Source: Lepidurus packardi (taxonomy: Eukaryota; Arthropoda; Branchiopoda; Notostraca; Triopsidae). Taken from it: 64,000 nt of DNA. The notes under the pieces are model-generated. The model searched no databases. It saw nothing but the letters and a program-made list of their open reading frames with translations, and had not been told where the DNA came from. The translations under genes and the position numbers were made by a program. Each line of letters opens with the position of its first letter. Position 1 is the stretch's first letter. The stretch is taken from assembly GCA_023053545.1 (NCBI GenBank), contig JAKZAN010000106.1:38434-102433 (forward strand), read 5' to 3'. Shown one piece after another: positions 47,281-56,528 of the stretch.

Positions 47281-49350
47281 TCAGCTGGCGGCGGGCAGGC
47301 TTTCAGCGGCAGGCGCGGCGTCGTCCATGTCCACCGCGATCGAGATCGGGCCGGCGGCCAGTTCGGATTCGCTGCCGTCGAGCTCGTCGTCTTCGGCCAA
47401 CTCGTCGCCGGCTTCGGGCACGTCCAGGCGTTCGATGACGGTGCTGTGCACGTCCAGCGTGATCTCGTCAATTTGGCCCAGGCGCACCCGTACGCGCGCC
47501 CCGCGCGGCAGGCCTTGTGCGCCGGCAGCGCCCAGCACCAGCGGCAGGTCGTCGGCGCGCACCAGGCTGTCCTTGAAAAAGGTGGCCGTGAGTTCGGTGA
47601 TGCCTTGTTGCTGGAGGTACTTGAGCGTCCAGTAGCGTTCAATGCCCGCTTGAAAGCCGTTGTAGGCGCTGTAGGCACCGTCAAAGCCCGAGATGATGGC
47701 GAACAAGTCGGTGTCACGCGGCTTGAAGGGCGCGGCCAGCGCGGCCGTGCGGCCGTGGCGCACGCAGGCAATGATTTGCCACTGGTTGACCAGGTCAACA
47801 TAGCGGCGCAGCGGCGAGGTGCTCCAGGCGTAGCTTTTGACGCCCAGGCCGGCGTGCGGCTGGGCCTTGGTGCCCATGCGCACTTTCACGCCGGGTGCCA
47901 TGCTGGCCTGGCTGCGGTAAATGCCGGGCACGCCGTGTTCGGCCAGCCATTCGCCCCAGGTGCTGTTGGCCAGGATCATGGCCTCGGCCACGATCAGGTC
48001 CAGCGGCGCGCCGCGCTGGCGCACCGTGATGCTGACCGGCTCGTGGCCCAGCGGCTCGCCGCCGCCGGGGTTGTCGAGCTTGAAGTTGTAGTCTGGGCGG
48101 TTGAAGTTTTCGGGCTTGCCGCGCACCACTTCGCGCTGCGCCTTGAGGTGCCGCGCCAGCTGGTGCAAAAAGCTCAGCTCCGCGCCCCAGGCCACGTCGG
48201 CCGGTGGTGGCGCGGTTTGCGCGGCTTCAAAGAAGGCTTCGGTGAACACGCCGTCCAGCAGGTCATGGCGCAAGTTGCTGGCAATCGGCACCTGCTCTAA
48301 GCGAGTGACGCTTTCCTTGATCTCGAAGCTGGCTTCGTCCAGCGTGACGTACAGCGACAGCGCCGGGCAGTTGCGCCCTTCTTGCAAGGTGTACTGCTGC
48401 ACCACAGAGTCGGGCAGCATGGTCAGCTTGTAGCCGGGCATGTAAACGGTGGACAAGCGGGCGCGGCCCAGCACGTCGACCGGGCTGCCGGGCTGCACGG
48501 CCAAGCCGGGCGCGGCGATGTGAATGCCCAGCACCACCGTGCCGCTGCCCAGGCCTTGCACTGACAAGGCGTCGTCGATTTCTGTGGTGCTGGAGTCGTC
48601 GATGGAAAAAGCCCGCACGGGCGCCAGCGGCAAGTCGTCTTGCCCCGCCGGCGCTTGCAAGGCCGGAAAGCCCGTGCCCTTGGGAAAGTTCTCGAACAAA
48701 AAGCGCTTCCAGTGGAACTGGTAGGCCGAATCAATCGCGCCGGCTTTTTGCAGCAGGTCCAGCGGGGCCAGGCGGGTGGCTTGAGCGGCCTCGACCACGG
48801 CTTTGTATTCCGGGCTGTTTTTGTCGGGCTTGAAGAGAATCTTGTAGAGCTGTTCGCGCACGGCGGCTGGGCATTGGCCGGCGGCCAGTTCTTGCGCCCA
48901 CAGGCTGATCTGCGCGGTGATCAGCTTTTTCTTTTCAATCGCGGCCAAGGCCTGCTGCAAGATCTCGGCGGGCGCCTTCTTGAAGCGGCCCTTGCCGGCG
49001 CGCCTGAAGTAATGCGGCGACTCGAACAACCTGAAAAGCGCGGCGGCTTGCTGCTGCACGCTGGCGGTCTGGGACGGGTCGGACAAAAAGTAGTCGCGCG
49101 CCAAGTCGGCAAAGCCAAACTCGTCTTCGCTGGCAAATTCCCAGGCCAGGTCCAGGTCGATCTCGGCCGCCAGGCTCTGGGCGGCGGCGATCAGCTCACT
49201 GGGTGCGGGTTTTTCAAACTTCAGCAGCGCATGGGCGGCCTTGACCTTGACCCGCTTGCCGGAGTCCAGCTCGACTTGCAAAGAAGCATCGGCTTCGGAC
49301 AAAACGCGCCCGGCCAAATACTTGCCAGCGTCTTCAAACAGTACAAACAA
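47281..49350 (-). CDS. RNB-domain exoribonuclease (RNase II family)
   Basis: The 689-residue protein belongs to the RNase II/R superfamily that degrades RNA 3'-5'. The RNB core carries the catalytic acidic cluster in AFSIDDSSTTEIDDALSV (about residues 245-262), GIHIAAPG, AEAMILANSTWGEWL, and YAWSTSPLRRYVDLVNQWQI near the C-terminal end. No typical cold-shock pair or basic RNase R tail is seen; the N-terminal half is divergent. The tail is acidic. This subgroup is usual in Comamonadaceae and its target is unknown. Confidence 0.9.
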   Translation of the reverse strand: MFVLFEDAGKYLAGRVLSEADASLQVELDSGKRVKVKAAHALLKFEKPAPSELIAAAQSLAAEIDLDLAWEFASEDEFGFADLARDYFLSDPSQTASVQQQAAALFRLFESPHYFRRAGKGRFKKAPAEILQQALAAIEKKKLITAQISLWAQELAAGQCPAAVREQLYKILFKPDKNSPEYKAVVEAAQATRLAPLDLLQKAGAIDSAYQFHWKRFLFENFPKGTGFPALQAPAGQDDLPLAPVRAFSIDDSSTTEIDDALSVQGLGSGTVVLGIHIAAPGLAVQPGSPVDVLGRARLSTVYMPGYKLTMLPDSVVQQYTLQEGRNCPALSLYVTLDEASFEIKESVTRLEQVPIASNLRHDLLDGVFTEAFFEAAQTAPPPADVAWGAELSFLHQLARHLKAQREVVRGKPENFNRPDYNFKLDNPGGGEPLGHEPVSITVRQRGAPLDLIVAEAMILANSTWGEWLAEHGVPGIYRSQASMAPGVKVRMGTKAQPHAGLGVKSYAWSTSPLRRYVDLVNQWQIIACVRHGRTAALAAPFKPRDTDLFAIISGFDGAYSAYNGFQAGIERYWTLKYLQQQGITELTATFFKDSLVRADDLPLVLGAAGAQGLPRGARVRVRLGQIDEITLDVHSTVIERLDVPEAGDELAEDDELDGSESELAAGPISIAVDMDDAAPAAESLPAAS

Positions 49351-49407
49351 ATCGCCATCCTTAGGGTTAGCGGGCTAGTGTAATCAGCGCCCTCGGCCCG
49401 TCGGGCT

Positions 49408-49992
49408 TCAGGCCAGCTGCAAAAAGTCCTGGATAGCGGGCAGGTGCTGGGCAAAGTCACTGAGCGCGTGGTCGCCGCCGGCTTGCACGCGCAACTGCGC
49501 GCCGGCATAACGCGCCGCCATTTCTTGCCAGTCCAGCAGTTCGTCGCCCTGGGCGATCACGGCCAAGTAGCGGCTGGGGTCACGCAGCGGGCCGGCCTCC
49601 AGGGCACGCAGCTCATCGACGAACTCGGGCGCGAAGTAAAAGCGCTGGGTGTGGTCGTGCCAGCTGCTGTGCTGGCCGATGTGCGCCGCCAAGTCGCGCG
49701 CGGGGTTGACCGCCGGGTTCAGCAGCACGGCGCGGCAGCCGGTGCGTTCGGCCAGGGCCGTGGCGTAAAAACCGCCCAGCGACGAACCCATCACCGCCAT
49801 GTGCGCCGGGGGCCAGCCGCGCACGCCTTCTTCCAGCATGGCCAGGGCCTGGGCCGGGGAGGGCGGCAGCTGCGGGCACCACCAATGCACCTGCGGATGG
49901 GCCGTGGCCACCAGCTCAGCCATCTGTCGGGCCTTGGTGGACTGCGGCGAGGAGCGAAAACCGTGGAGGTACAGCAAATGGGTGCAGGGCAT
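49408..49992 (-). CDS. YqiA-like esterase (alpha/beta hydrolase)
   Basis: The 194-residue alpha/beta hydrolase matches the YqiA/COG3150 group: LLYLHGFRSSPQSTKAR (oxyanion region), VMGSSLGGFYATALAE with the nucleophile Ser in GSSLGG, an Asp in AQGDELLDW and a His in GGDHALSDF. Substrate is unknown. The start was set to the ATG at 49992; the frame stays open far upstream but that part is antisense to rodA. It is divergent from rodA. Confidence 0.88.
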   Translation of the reverse strand: MPCTHLLYLHGFRSSPQSTKARQMAELVATAHPQVHWWCPQLPPSPAQALAMLEEGVRGWPPAHMAVMGSSLGGFYATALAERTGCRAVLLNPAVNPARDLAAHIGQHSSWHDHTQRFYFAPEFVDELRALEAGPLRDPSRYLAVIAQGDELLDWQEMAARYAGAQLRVQAGGDHALSDFAQHLPAIQDFLQLA

Positions 49993-50040
49993 GGGCGCAT
50001 CATAAAAGCGCTGCACCGGGGCGCGGGGATAATGCCGTGC

Positions 50041-51195
50041 ATGTCTGCTGTATTTGACAAACCCTCTTTGCTGCGCCGCATTTCGCCGCTGTTTGAGGGC
50101 CTGGATGGGCCATTGGCTTTTGCCGTGTTTTTGCTGGCTTGCGCGGGCATGCTCATCATGTATTCGTCGGGTTACGACCACGGGACGCGCTTTGTGGACC
50201 ATGGCCGCAACATGCTGATTGCCGGCTTCATCATGTTCGCTGTGGCGCAGGTGCCGCCACAGCGGCTCATGGTGTGTGCCGTGCCTTTGTATTTGATGGG
50301 CGTGGCCTTGCTGGTCGCTGTGGCCTTGTTTGGCCTGACCAAAAAAGGCGCGCGCCGCTGGATCAACCTGGGCGTGGTGATCCAGCCCAGCGAAATCCTC
50401 AAAATCGCCATGCCGCTGATGCTGGCCTGGTGGTTTCAAAAACGCGAAGGCCAGTTGCGCCCGCTGGACTTTGTGGTGGCCGGCTTGTTGTTGGTGGTGC
50501 CGGTAGGCCTCATCATGAAGCAGCCCGACCTGGGTACCTCGCTGTTGGTGATGGCTGCGGGGCTGGCCGTGATGTTTTTTGCCGGGCTGAGCTGGAAGCT
50601 CATCTTGCCGCCGGTGGCGCTGGGCCTGGTGGGGGTGTTCTTGTTGGTGTGGTTTGAGCCGCAGCTGTGCGCCGACGGCAACCGCTGGCCGGTGCTGCAC
50701 GACTACCAGCAGCAGCGCATTTGCACCTTGCTCGACCCGTCGCGCGACCCGCTGGGCAAGGGCTTTCACATCATCCAGGGCATGATCGCGATTGGTTCGG
50801 GCGGGGTGTTTGGCAAGGGCTTCATGGCGGGCACGCAAACGCACCTGGAGTTCATCCCCGAGCGCACCACCGACTTTATTTTTGCGGCCTATTCCGAAGA
50901 ATTCGGCCTCTTGGGCAACCTGGCGCTGATCGCCGGTTTCATTTTCCTGATCTTGCGCGGCCTGGCCATTGCGCTGGAAGCGCCTTCGCTGTTCTCGCGC
51001 CTCTTGGCCGGGGCGGTCACCATGATTTTCTTCACCTACGCTTTTGTGAACATGGGCATGGTCAGCGGCATCTTGCCCGTGGTCGGCGTGCCTTTGCCGT
51101 TCATCAGCTACGGCGGCACGGCGATGGTCACGCTGGGCCTGGCGGTGGGTATCTTGATGTCGATCGCCAAGGCCAAGCGGCTGGTGCAGACATGA
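50041..51195 (+). CDS. rodA: Rod shape-determining glycosyltransferase RodA
   Basis: RodA is the SEDS-family polymerase of the elongasome. The 384-residue membrane protein has GMLIMYSSGYD, KKGARRWINLGVVIQPSEILKIAMPL, KQPDLGTSLLV, the segment WPVLHDYQQQRICTLLDPSRDPLG, and GILPVVGVPLPFISYGGTAMV. Compared with FtsW in this window, the segment near GVVIQPSE and the ICTLLDP stretch fit RodA. Its start is ATG at 50041 with GATAAT 7 nt upstream. mreBCD and mrdA (PBP2) are not in view. The stop overlaps the next gene (ATGA). Confidence 0.95.
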   Translation: MSAVFDKPSLLRRISPLFEGLDGPLAFAVFLLACAGMLIMYSSGYDHGTRFVDHGRNMLIAGFIMFAVAQVPPQRLMVCAVPLYLMGVALLVAVALFGLTKKGARRWINLGVVIQPSEILKIAMPLMLAWWFQKREGQLRPLDFVVAGLLLVVPVGLIMKQPDLGTSLLVMAAGLAVMFFAGLSWKLILPPVALGLVGVFLLVWFEPQLCADGNRWPVLHDYQQQRICTLLDPSRDPLGKGFHIIQGMIAIGSGGVFGKGFMAGTQTHLEFIPERTTDFIFAAYSEEFGLLGNLALIAGFIFLILRGLAIALEAPSLFSRLLAGAVTMIFFTYAFVNMGMVSGILPVVGVPLPFISYGGTAMVTLGLAVGILMSIAKAKRLVQT

Positions 51196-52073
51196 GCGCC
51201 CAGCTCGGCCCCGTGGCCGTTATCGGCGTCGGCAACATGGGCGGCGGCATGGCCGCGCATTTGCTGGCGCAAGGCTGGGCAGTGCAGGTCTGCGACCTGG
51301 ACGCGGCCAAGACCGCGGCATTGGCCCGGCTCGGCGCGCAAGTGCTGGCCCGTCCGGCCGACGCCCACGGTTGCGCCGCCAGTTTGGTGGTGGTCGTGGA
51401 CGCGGCGCAAACCGAGGTCGTGCTGTTTGGCGAGCACGGCCTGGCCGCCACGCTGGCGCCGGGCCACACTGTTCTTTTGTGCCCGACCATGGCGCCCCAA
51501 GACGTGGAGTCCGTGGCGGCCAGGCTGGCCGCGCTGGGCCTGCACACGGTGGACGCGCCCATGTCCGGTGGTCCGGTACGCGCCCGCGACGGCTCCATGA
51601 GCCTGATGCTGGCCGCGCCCGCAGCAGTCTTGCAAGCGCAAGAGGCCTTGCTAGCGGCTTTGTCGAGCCAGCGCTTTGTCATCAGCGAGCGGCCGGGCGA
51701 CGCGGCCCGCACCAAGCTGGTCAACAACTTGCTCGCTGGCATCAACTTGGTAGGCGCGGCCGAGGTGCTGGCCCTGGCGCAACGCCTGGGGCTGGACGCT
51801 GGCCGCACGCTAGACGTGATTGAACGCTCCAGCGGGCAAAGCTGGATCGGCTCGGACCGCCTGCGCCGCGCCTTGGCCGGCGACTACGCGCCCCGTGCCC
51901 ATGTGACCCTGCTGGAAAAAGACACGCGGCTGGCCATGGCTGCCGCGCAGGCCGTGGGCTTTGCCGGCCCGCTGGGCGAGCGCGCCAGCCAGGTGTTTGC
52001 CCAAGCGCACCAAGCCGGCCTGGCTGATCTGGACGACGCGGCCATCTTTCAGCACCTGCAAAACCTGCCTTGA
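51192..52073 (+). CDS. NAD(P)-dependent oxidoreductase, 3-hydroxyisobutyrate dehydrogenase family
   Basis: The 293-residue protein has the Rossmann motif VAVIGVGNMGGGMAAHLLAQG, VVVVDAAQTEVVLFG, the substrate motif DAPMSGGPVRARDGSM and catalytic Lys in ARTKLVNNLLAGINLVGAAE. The family reduces beta-hydroxyacids; the precise substrate is unknown. Its ATG overlaps the rodA stop, so it is translated from the same message. Confidence 0.9.
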   Translation: MSAQLGPVAVIGVGNMGGGMAAHLLAQGWAVQVCDLDAAKTAALARLGAQVLARPADAHGCAASLVVVVDAAQTEVVLFGEHGLAATLAPGHTVLLCPTMAPQDVESVAARLAALGLHTVDAPMSGGPVRARDGSMSLMLAAPAAVLQAQEALLAALSSQRFVISERPGDAARTKLVNNLLAGINLVGAAEVLALAQRLGLDAGRTLDVIERSSGQSWIGSDRLRRALAGDYAPRAHVTLLEKDTRLAMAAAQAVGFAGPLGERASQVFAQAHQAGLADLDDAAIFQHLQNLP

Positions 52074-52147
52074 ACGTCGGCGCGCACCCAGTCGCGCCAG
52101 ATCAACCTTGGCCCGCGCTGGACAGGCAGACTGCCTACAATGATCCG

Positions 52148-53683
52148 ATGACCTTTCTCCATGCCGCGACCGGCGCCAAGCCCGTCAGTTCTGCGTTCCG
52201 CGCCTCTGCCCGTCCCACCACCGCTTCCACCACCGACCGGCTGGCCATTGCCGAGCAGTTGCTGTTGGCGCCGTTTGGTCTGACGCGCAGTCACCTGAGC
52301 CGCGCGCTCGGCGAGATCGCATCGTTTGGCGCCGACGACGCCGACCTGTATTTCCAGTACACCCGCAGCGAAGGCTGGAGCCTGGAAGAAGGCATCGTCA
52401 AGACCGGCTCCTTCAGCATCGACCAAGGCGTGGGCGTGCGTGCCGTCAGCGGCGAGAAAACCGCGTTTGCCTACTCCGACGACATTTCCGAAGCCTCGCT
52501 GCTCGACGCTGCGCGCACCGTGCGCACGATTGCCGCTGGCAACGGCCAGGCCCGGGTCAAGACCAGCAAACCCAAGGTGGCGGGCAGCCGGTCGCTCTAC
52601 CGTGACATCGACCCGATCGCCACCCTGGACAGCACGGCCAAGGTCAAGCTGCTGGAAAAAGTGGAAAAGCTGGCCAAGGCCAAAGACCCGCGCATTGTCC
52701 AGGTCATGGCCGGGCTGGCCAGCGAATACGACGTGGTGATGGTGGCGCGCGCCGACGGCACACTGGCCGCCGACGTTCGGCCGCTGGTGCGCCTGTCCGT
52801 GACGGTGATTGCCGAGCAAAAAATCGCCGGCGTGAGCCGCCGCGAAGTCGGTTCTGGCGGCGGCGGTGGCCGCTTTGGCCTGGCTTACTTTGACGACGAA
52901 CAAATTTCGCAGTACGTGGACGAGGCCGTGAAAGCGGCGCTCACCAATTTGCAGGCCCGCCCCGCGCCCGCCGGGCAAATGACGGTCGTCTTAGGCCCCG
53001 GCTGGCCCGGCATCTTGCTGCACGAAGCCATCGGCCACGGCCTGGAAGGCGACTTCAACCGCAAAGGCTCTAGCGCTTTCGCCGGCCGCATTGGCGAGCG
53101 CGTCGCGGCCAAGGGCGTCACCGTGCTGGACGACGGCACGCTGGCCGACCGCCGGGGTTCGCTCAACGTCGACGACGAAGGCCATGCCAGCCAGCGCAAC
53201 GTGCTGATCGAAGACGGCATCTTGAAGGGCTACATCCAGGACTCGCTCAACGCGCGCCTGATGAAGGTCAAACCCACCGGCAACGGCCGCCGCGAAAGCT
53301 ACGCTCACGTGCCCATGCCGCGCATGACCAACACCTACATGCTCGGCGGCGACAAAGCCCCCGAAGAAATCGTCGCCAGCATCAAGAAGGGCCTGTACGC
53401 CACCAACTTCGGCGGCGGCCAGGTGGACATCACTTCGGGCAAGTTCGTCTTCTCGGCCAGCGAAGCCTTCTGGGTTGAGAACGGCAAGATCCAATACCCC
53501 GTCAAAGGCGCCACCATCGTTGGCAACGGCCCGGACGCGCTGACCCGCGTGACCATGATGGGCAACGACATGCAGCTCGACAGCGGCGTCGGCACCTGCG
53601 GCAAAGAAGGCCAAAGCGTGCCGGTCGGTGTGGGCCAACCGACATTGCGCATCGATGGGTTGACGGTGGGCGGCACGGCATGA
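52148..53683 (+). CDS. tldD: Metalloprotease TldD
   Basis: TldD with TldE (PmbA) forms a heterodimeric metalloprotease that degrades unfolded peptides and acts in microcin maturation and CcdA turnover. The 511-residue protein has the zinc motif H292-E-A-I-G-H297 in HEAIGHGLEGDF, TNTYMLGG, ATNFGGGQVD and a C-terminal MGNDMQLDSGVGTCGKEGQS. About 20 residues are added at the N-terminus compared with E. coli. TACAAT lies 6 nt before the ATG. pmbA is not in the window. Confidence 0.96.
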   Translation: MTFLHAATGAKPVSSAFRASARPTTASTTDRLAIAEQLLLAPFGLTRSHLSRALGEIASFGADDADLYFQYTRSEGWSLEEGIVKTGSFSIDQGVGVRAVSGEKTAFAYSDDISEASLLDAARTVRTIAAGNGQARVKTSKPKVAGSRSLYRDIDPIATLDSTAKVKLLEKVEKLAKAKDPRIVQVMAGLASEYDVVMVARADGTLAADVRPLVRLSVTVIAEQKIAGVSRREVGSGGGGGRFGLAYFDDEQISQYVDEAVKAALTNLQARPAPAGQMTVVLGPGWPGILLHEAIGHGLEGDFNRKGSSAFAGRIGERVAAKGVTVLDDGTLADRRGSLNVDDEGHASQRNVLIEDGILKGYIQDSLNARLMKVKPTGNGRRESYAHVPMPRMTNTYMLGGDKAPEEIVASIKKGLYATNFGGGQVDITSGKFVFSASEAFWVENGKIQYPVKGATIVGNGPDALTRVTMMGNDMQLDSGVGTCGKEGQSVPVGVGQPTLRIDGLTVGGTA

Positions 53684-54102
53684 GCGGTGGCCAGCGGCAA
53701 CGCTGCTCAGGTTCGATTCCACCTCGACACCATCGCCTCGGTCGCCGTTTGCCTTAGCCAGTCCGGGGCCTGACGCAGCTCACGCACCCGCGTGTACCAG
53801 TTGCGAGCTGGCACTTGACCTTCGCCTGTTGCGGGTTTGCATTGGCTGCGAAAGCGCAACGCTACTTCAGTCGGGTGGTCCATCCATAGCTCCCGCGTCG
53901 CCGGTACGGGTGGGGCGCACCCGCTTTGCCACCCCCGACACCAAGCCTCTGCAAATAGATGGCCTGCTTTCGACGCCTGTCCTTTGTTGGCTGTTCGATG
54001 TCGCAATCTTGCCATTGCACATCAACCAATTGACCAACATCGAGTGAGCCGGCACCAGTCAAGCCGTGGATTCCCTCAGACCTACAACAGGAGACCCATC
54101 CC
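53684..54102. other. Intergenic region between tldD and fdhA
   Basis: The 419-bp stretch contains a possible short minus-strand gene (53707-53883) and otherwise nothing recognisable. ACAGGAG, 6 nt before the fdhA ATG, is a good ribosome site. Confidence 0.5.
53707..53883 (-). CDS. Possible small hypothetical protein (58 residues)
   Basis: From the ATG at 53883 the minus-strand frame gives a Trp- and Arg-rich 58-residue peptide (opening MDHPTEVALRFRSQC, with WYTRVRELRQAPDWL further on). It can be extended upstream to 54015 without a stop. The balanced composition and several Trp codons make chance less likely, but there is no clear ribosome site and I do not recognise a family. It may be the remnant of a longer gene. 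Confidence 0.35.
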   Translation of the reverse strand: MDHPTEVALRFRSQCKPATGEGQVPARNWYTRVRELRQAPDWLRQTATEAMVSRWNRT

Positions 54103-55305
54103 ATGTCGACCAACAGAGGCGTCGTGTACCTTGGCCAAGGCCAAGTCGAGGTGCAGACCATTCCATTCCCAAAACTGATCAATCCCCTTGGGCAGGCTGC
54201 CGAGCATGGCGTGATCCTCAAAGTCCTTTCCACCAATATCTGTGGTTCTGACCAGCACATGGTACGGGGCCGAACCACGGCAATGGCGGGGTTGGTCCTG
54301 GGTCACGAAATCACTGGCGAGGTGCTTGAAGTGGGTCGTGACGTCGAGACGCTGAAGAAGGGGGATCTGGTGTCAGTGCCCTTCAATGTGGCCTGTGGTC
54401 GCTGCCGCACCTGCAAGGAGCAGCACACAGGTGTTTGCCTGAGCGTGAATCCTTCGCGCGCTGGTGGTGCTTATGGCTACGTGGACATGGGCGGCTGGAT
54501 CGGCGGGCAGGCCGAGTACGTCATGGTTCCTTATGCCGACTTCAACTTGCTGAAGTTTCCTGACCGTGACCGCGCCATGGAAAAGATCCGGGACTTGACC
54601 TGTCTGTCCGATATTTTGCCAACGGGCTACCACGGTGCCATAACCGCCGGCGTCGGACCCGGCAGTACGGTGTACGTGGCTGGTGCGGGGCCTGTCGGTC
54701 TTGCCGCTGCAGCTTCTGCAAGACTATTAGGGGCTGCGGTCGTGATCGTGGGCGACGTCAACCCTGCCCGCCTCGTTCACGCTAAAAAAGTGGGGTTCGA
54801 AGTTGTGGACCTTTCTCAGGACGTCTCGCTGGCCGATCAGATTGCCACCATCCTAGGAACGCCTGAAGTCGATTGCGCAGTCGACGCCGTAGGCTTCGAA
54901 GCGCGCGGCCATGGCCAAAGCGGCTCCCAAGCGGAAGCCCCCGCGACGGTTCTGAACTCACTGATGGAGATCACGCGTGCAGCAGGAAAAATCGGGATTC
55001 CGGGTTTGTATGTTACAGATGATCCGGGTGGTGTGGACCAAGCCGCCAGGAGCGGTGCATTGAGTCTGAGGTTCGGCCTGGGATGGGCTAAGTCGCACAG
55101 CTTTCACACAGGTCAAACCCCCGTCATGAAATACAACCGGGCGCTCATGCAGGCCATCTTATGGGACCGCCTTCACATCGCAGATATCGTTGGTGTGGAG
55201 GTGATTTCTCTGAATGATGCCCCCGCCGGTTACACCCAGTTCGATGCTGGTGCGCCCAAGAAGTTCGTCATTGACCCACACGCTCAACTTGCCCGTAGCC
55301 CCTGA
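54103..55305 (+). CDS. fdhA: Glutathione-independent formaldehyde dehydrogenase
   Basis: FdhA oxidises formaldehyde with NAD+ without glutathione. The 400-residue zinc alcohol dehydrogenase-like protein matches the Pseudomonas putida enzyme: GVVYLGQGQVEVQ at the N-terminus, catalytic zinc ligands in NICGSDQHM and LVLGHEITGE, structural zinc cysteines in CGRCRTCKEQHTGVC, the NAD site VAGAGPVGLAAAASA and the long VDAVGFEARGHG stretch. It lies before the sarcosine oxidase genes, whose product formaldehyde it removes. Confidence 0.95.
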   Translation: MSTNRGVVYLGQGQVEVQTIPFPKLINPLGQAAEHGVILKVLSTNICGSDQHMVRGRTTAMAGLVLGHEITGEVLEVGRDVETLKKGDLVSVPFNVACGRCRTCKEQHTGVCLSVNPSRAGGAYGYVDMGGWIGGQAEYVMVPYADFNLLKFPDRDRAMEKIRDLTCLSDILPTGYHGAITAGVGPGSTVYVAGAGPVGLAAAASARLLGAAVVIVGDVNPARLVHAKKVGFEVVDLSQDVSLADQIATILGTPEVDCAVDAVGFEARGHGQSGSQAEAPATVLNSLMEITRAAGKIGIPGLYVTDDPGGVDQAARSGALSLRFGLGWAKSHSFHTGQTPVMKYNRALMQAILWDRLHIADIVGVEVISLNDAPAGYTQFDAGAPKKFVIDPHAQLARSP

Positions 55306-55346
55306 AGGGGGGGCGGGGCAATATGCAACCGAAAGGCTGACGAGCT

Positions 55347-55383
55347 GGGGAGTTGGCTGCAGCCACCGTGCAGCCAACTCCCC
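55347..55383 (+). terminator. Strong hairpin after fdhA
   Basis: GGGGAGTTGGCTGCA pairs perfectly over 15 bp with TGCAGCCAACTCCCC around a 7-nt loop. No T-run follows, so it may protect the fdhA mRNA 3' end or act with Rho. Confidence 0.6.
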
Positions 55384-55630
55384 GTCAGCTGGTCTCTCTT
55401 GTCGTGCCGAGCGCGCGTTTTCTTCAATTCATACCATCCGCCTTGTCAACACTGGCAGTTTCTGCGGCGGCGAAGTCACGCTTTGGTGACTGACTGACGG
55501 CTGCCCGCTGCACGGTAAGGCCCCAACCGAACTTTCAACTGGCATTTGCCAATCTACGGCAGGAGTTTGGGAGAGCCACGGCGTCGGTCACGTATGACGG
55601 TCGTGGGTCCAACGGCTTGCGTCAGAAACA

Positions 55631-55666
55631 AAAAAGCGGTTGCGATGAACGCCATCGCAACCGCTT
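55631..55666 (-). terminator. Rho-independent terminator of the porin gene
   Basis: On the minus strand AAGCGGTTGCGATG pairs with CATCGCAACCGCTT around a 5-nt loop and is followed by TTTTTTGTTT. It lies just after the stop of the porin gene. Confidence 0.92.
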
Positions 55667-55685
55667 CGAAGGTAACAGGCTTAGA

Positions 55686-56528
55686 TCAGAAGGTGCGGCT
55701 CAATGACACGAGCAAAGTGCCAATCAACGGGTTGGAAACTGCTGCCTCGCCGTTGGAGCCCGTGGCACCCGTGGTGGATTTGTCGTAATAGCCGTTCTTG
55801 CCCCAGCCCCGGGTGTAAGCACCTGTAACCGTCCATTTGTCATCGGTGACCTTGGAGACGGCGATACGCGCATCCCGGAAGCTGGCAGCTGAGAAGTTTT
55901 TGACACGTTCGTGACCGCCGTGCACCAGAACGGACACACCGTTGCCCAGGTCAAAAGTCCCGTTGATATCAAGATAGCCTGACCCACGGCTGTGAAGCCC
56001 CTCGCCGATGCCGAGAGTTTTGCTGTTGTATCCAAAATAGTCTGGGGTATATGTGAGCCAGTATTTGACGTTGATCCATTTGTAGGTCGCTGATGCAACT
56101 GCCTCGCCGTAGTTATAGGAGGCATTTGCTGAATTTAGTTTGGCGCCAGGGTATGCGTAGTAATTTAACTGTCCGCTATAGGCGATGTCGCCGACCGTTC
56201 CGGCATATCCCGCATAGAGGTCCCATTCCACCGTGGCACCCTCAATAAATTTACTGCTGACGGAAGACATCCAGGTCCCGGCAAAAGCGCCGCTCGGGTG
56301 CGCGTAATCGACGCCGCCTTGAACCGCAGGTTGCCCCCAGGTTTGCCGAAAGCCTCGGGACACGTATTGCGACGTCAAGGTCACATTGGCGCTGAAGGGT
56401 GAGGCAACGGCAGGTTCAGCTGCCGCGGCAGCTGGCTCGGCCGTGGTCTGAGCCATCACCGCAGGTGCGTAGGTCATGGCGACTGCCATCACGCCCGTGA
56501 AACTAATTGATGAAATTTTTTTAAGCAC
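55686..56528 (-). CDS. TorF-type (Gcw_chp) outer membrane porin
   Basis: The 280-residue protein starts with a signal peptide ending AVMAQ and an Ala/Glu/Pro-rich linker, then FSANVTLTSQYVSRGFRQTW, the Gcw_chp signature (TIGR02001), with alternating aromatic beta-strands and a C-terminal Phe (LVSLSRTF) that marks outer-membrane beta-barrels. It probably passes small polar solutes. It lies alone on the minus strand between fdhA and soxB and is divergent from soxB, so it may serve uptake of methylated amines used by the cluster (inference). Confidence 0.88.
   Translation of the reverse strand: MLKKISSISFTGVMAVAMTYAPAVMAQTTAEPAAAAAEPAVASPFSANVTLTSQYVSRGFRQTWGQPAVQGGVDYAHPSGAFAGTWMSSVSSKFIEGATVEWDLYAGYAGTVGDIAYSGQLNYYAYPGAKLNSANASYNYGEAVASATYKWINVKYWLTYTPDYFGYNSKTLGIGEGLHSRGSGYLDINGTFDLGNGVSVLVHGGHERVKNFSAASFRDARIAVSKVTDDKWTVTGAYTRGWGKNGYYDKSTTGATGSNGEAAVSNPLIGTLLVSLSRTF

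Larger units (their letters stand above)
55306..55685. other. Intergenic region between fdhA and the porin gene
   Basis: These 380 bp hold no gene I can support. Two hairpins are present: one at 55347-55383 and the porin terminator at 55631-55666. Short plus-strand frames here have no start signal. Confidence 0.6.
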
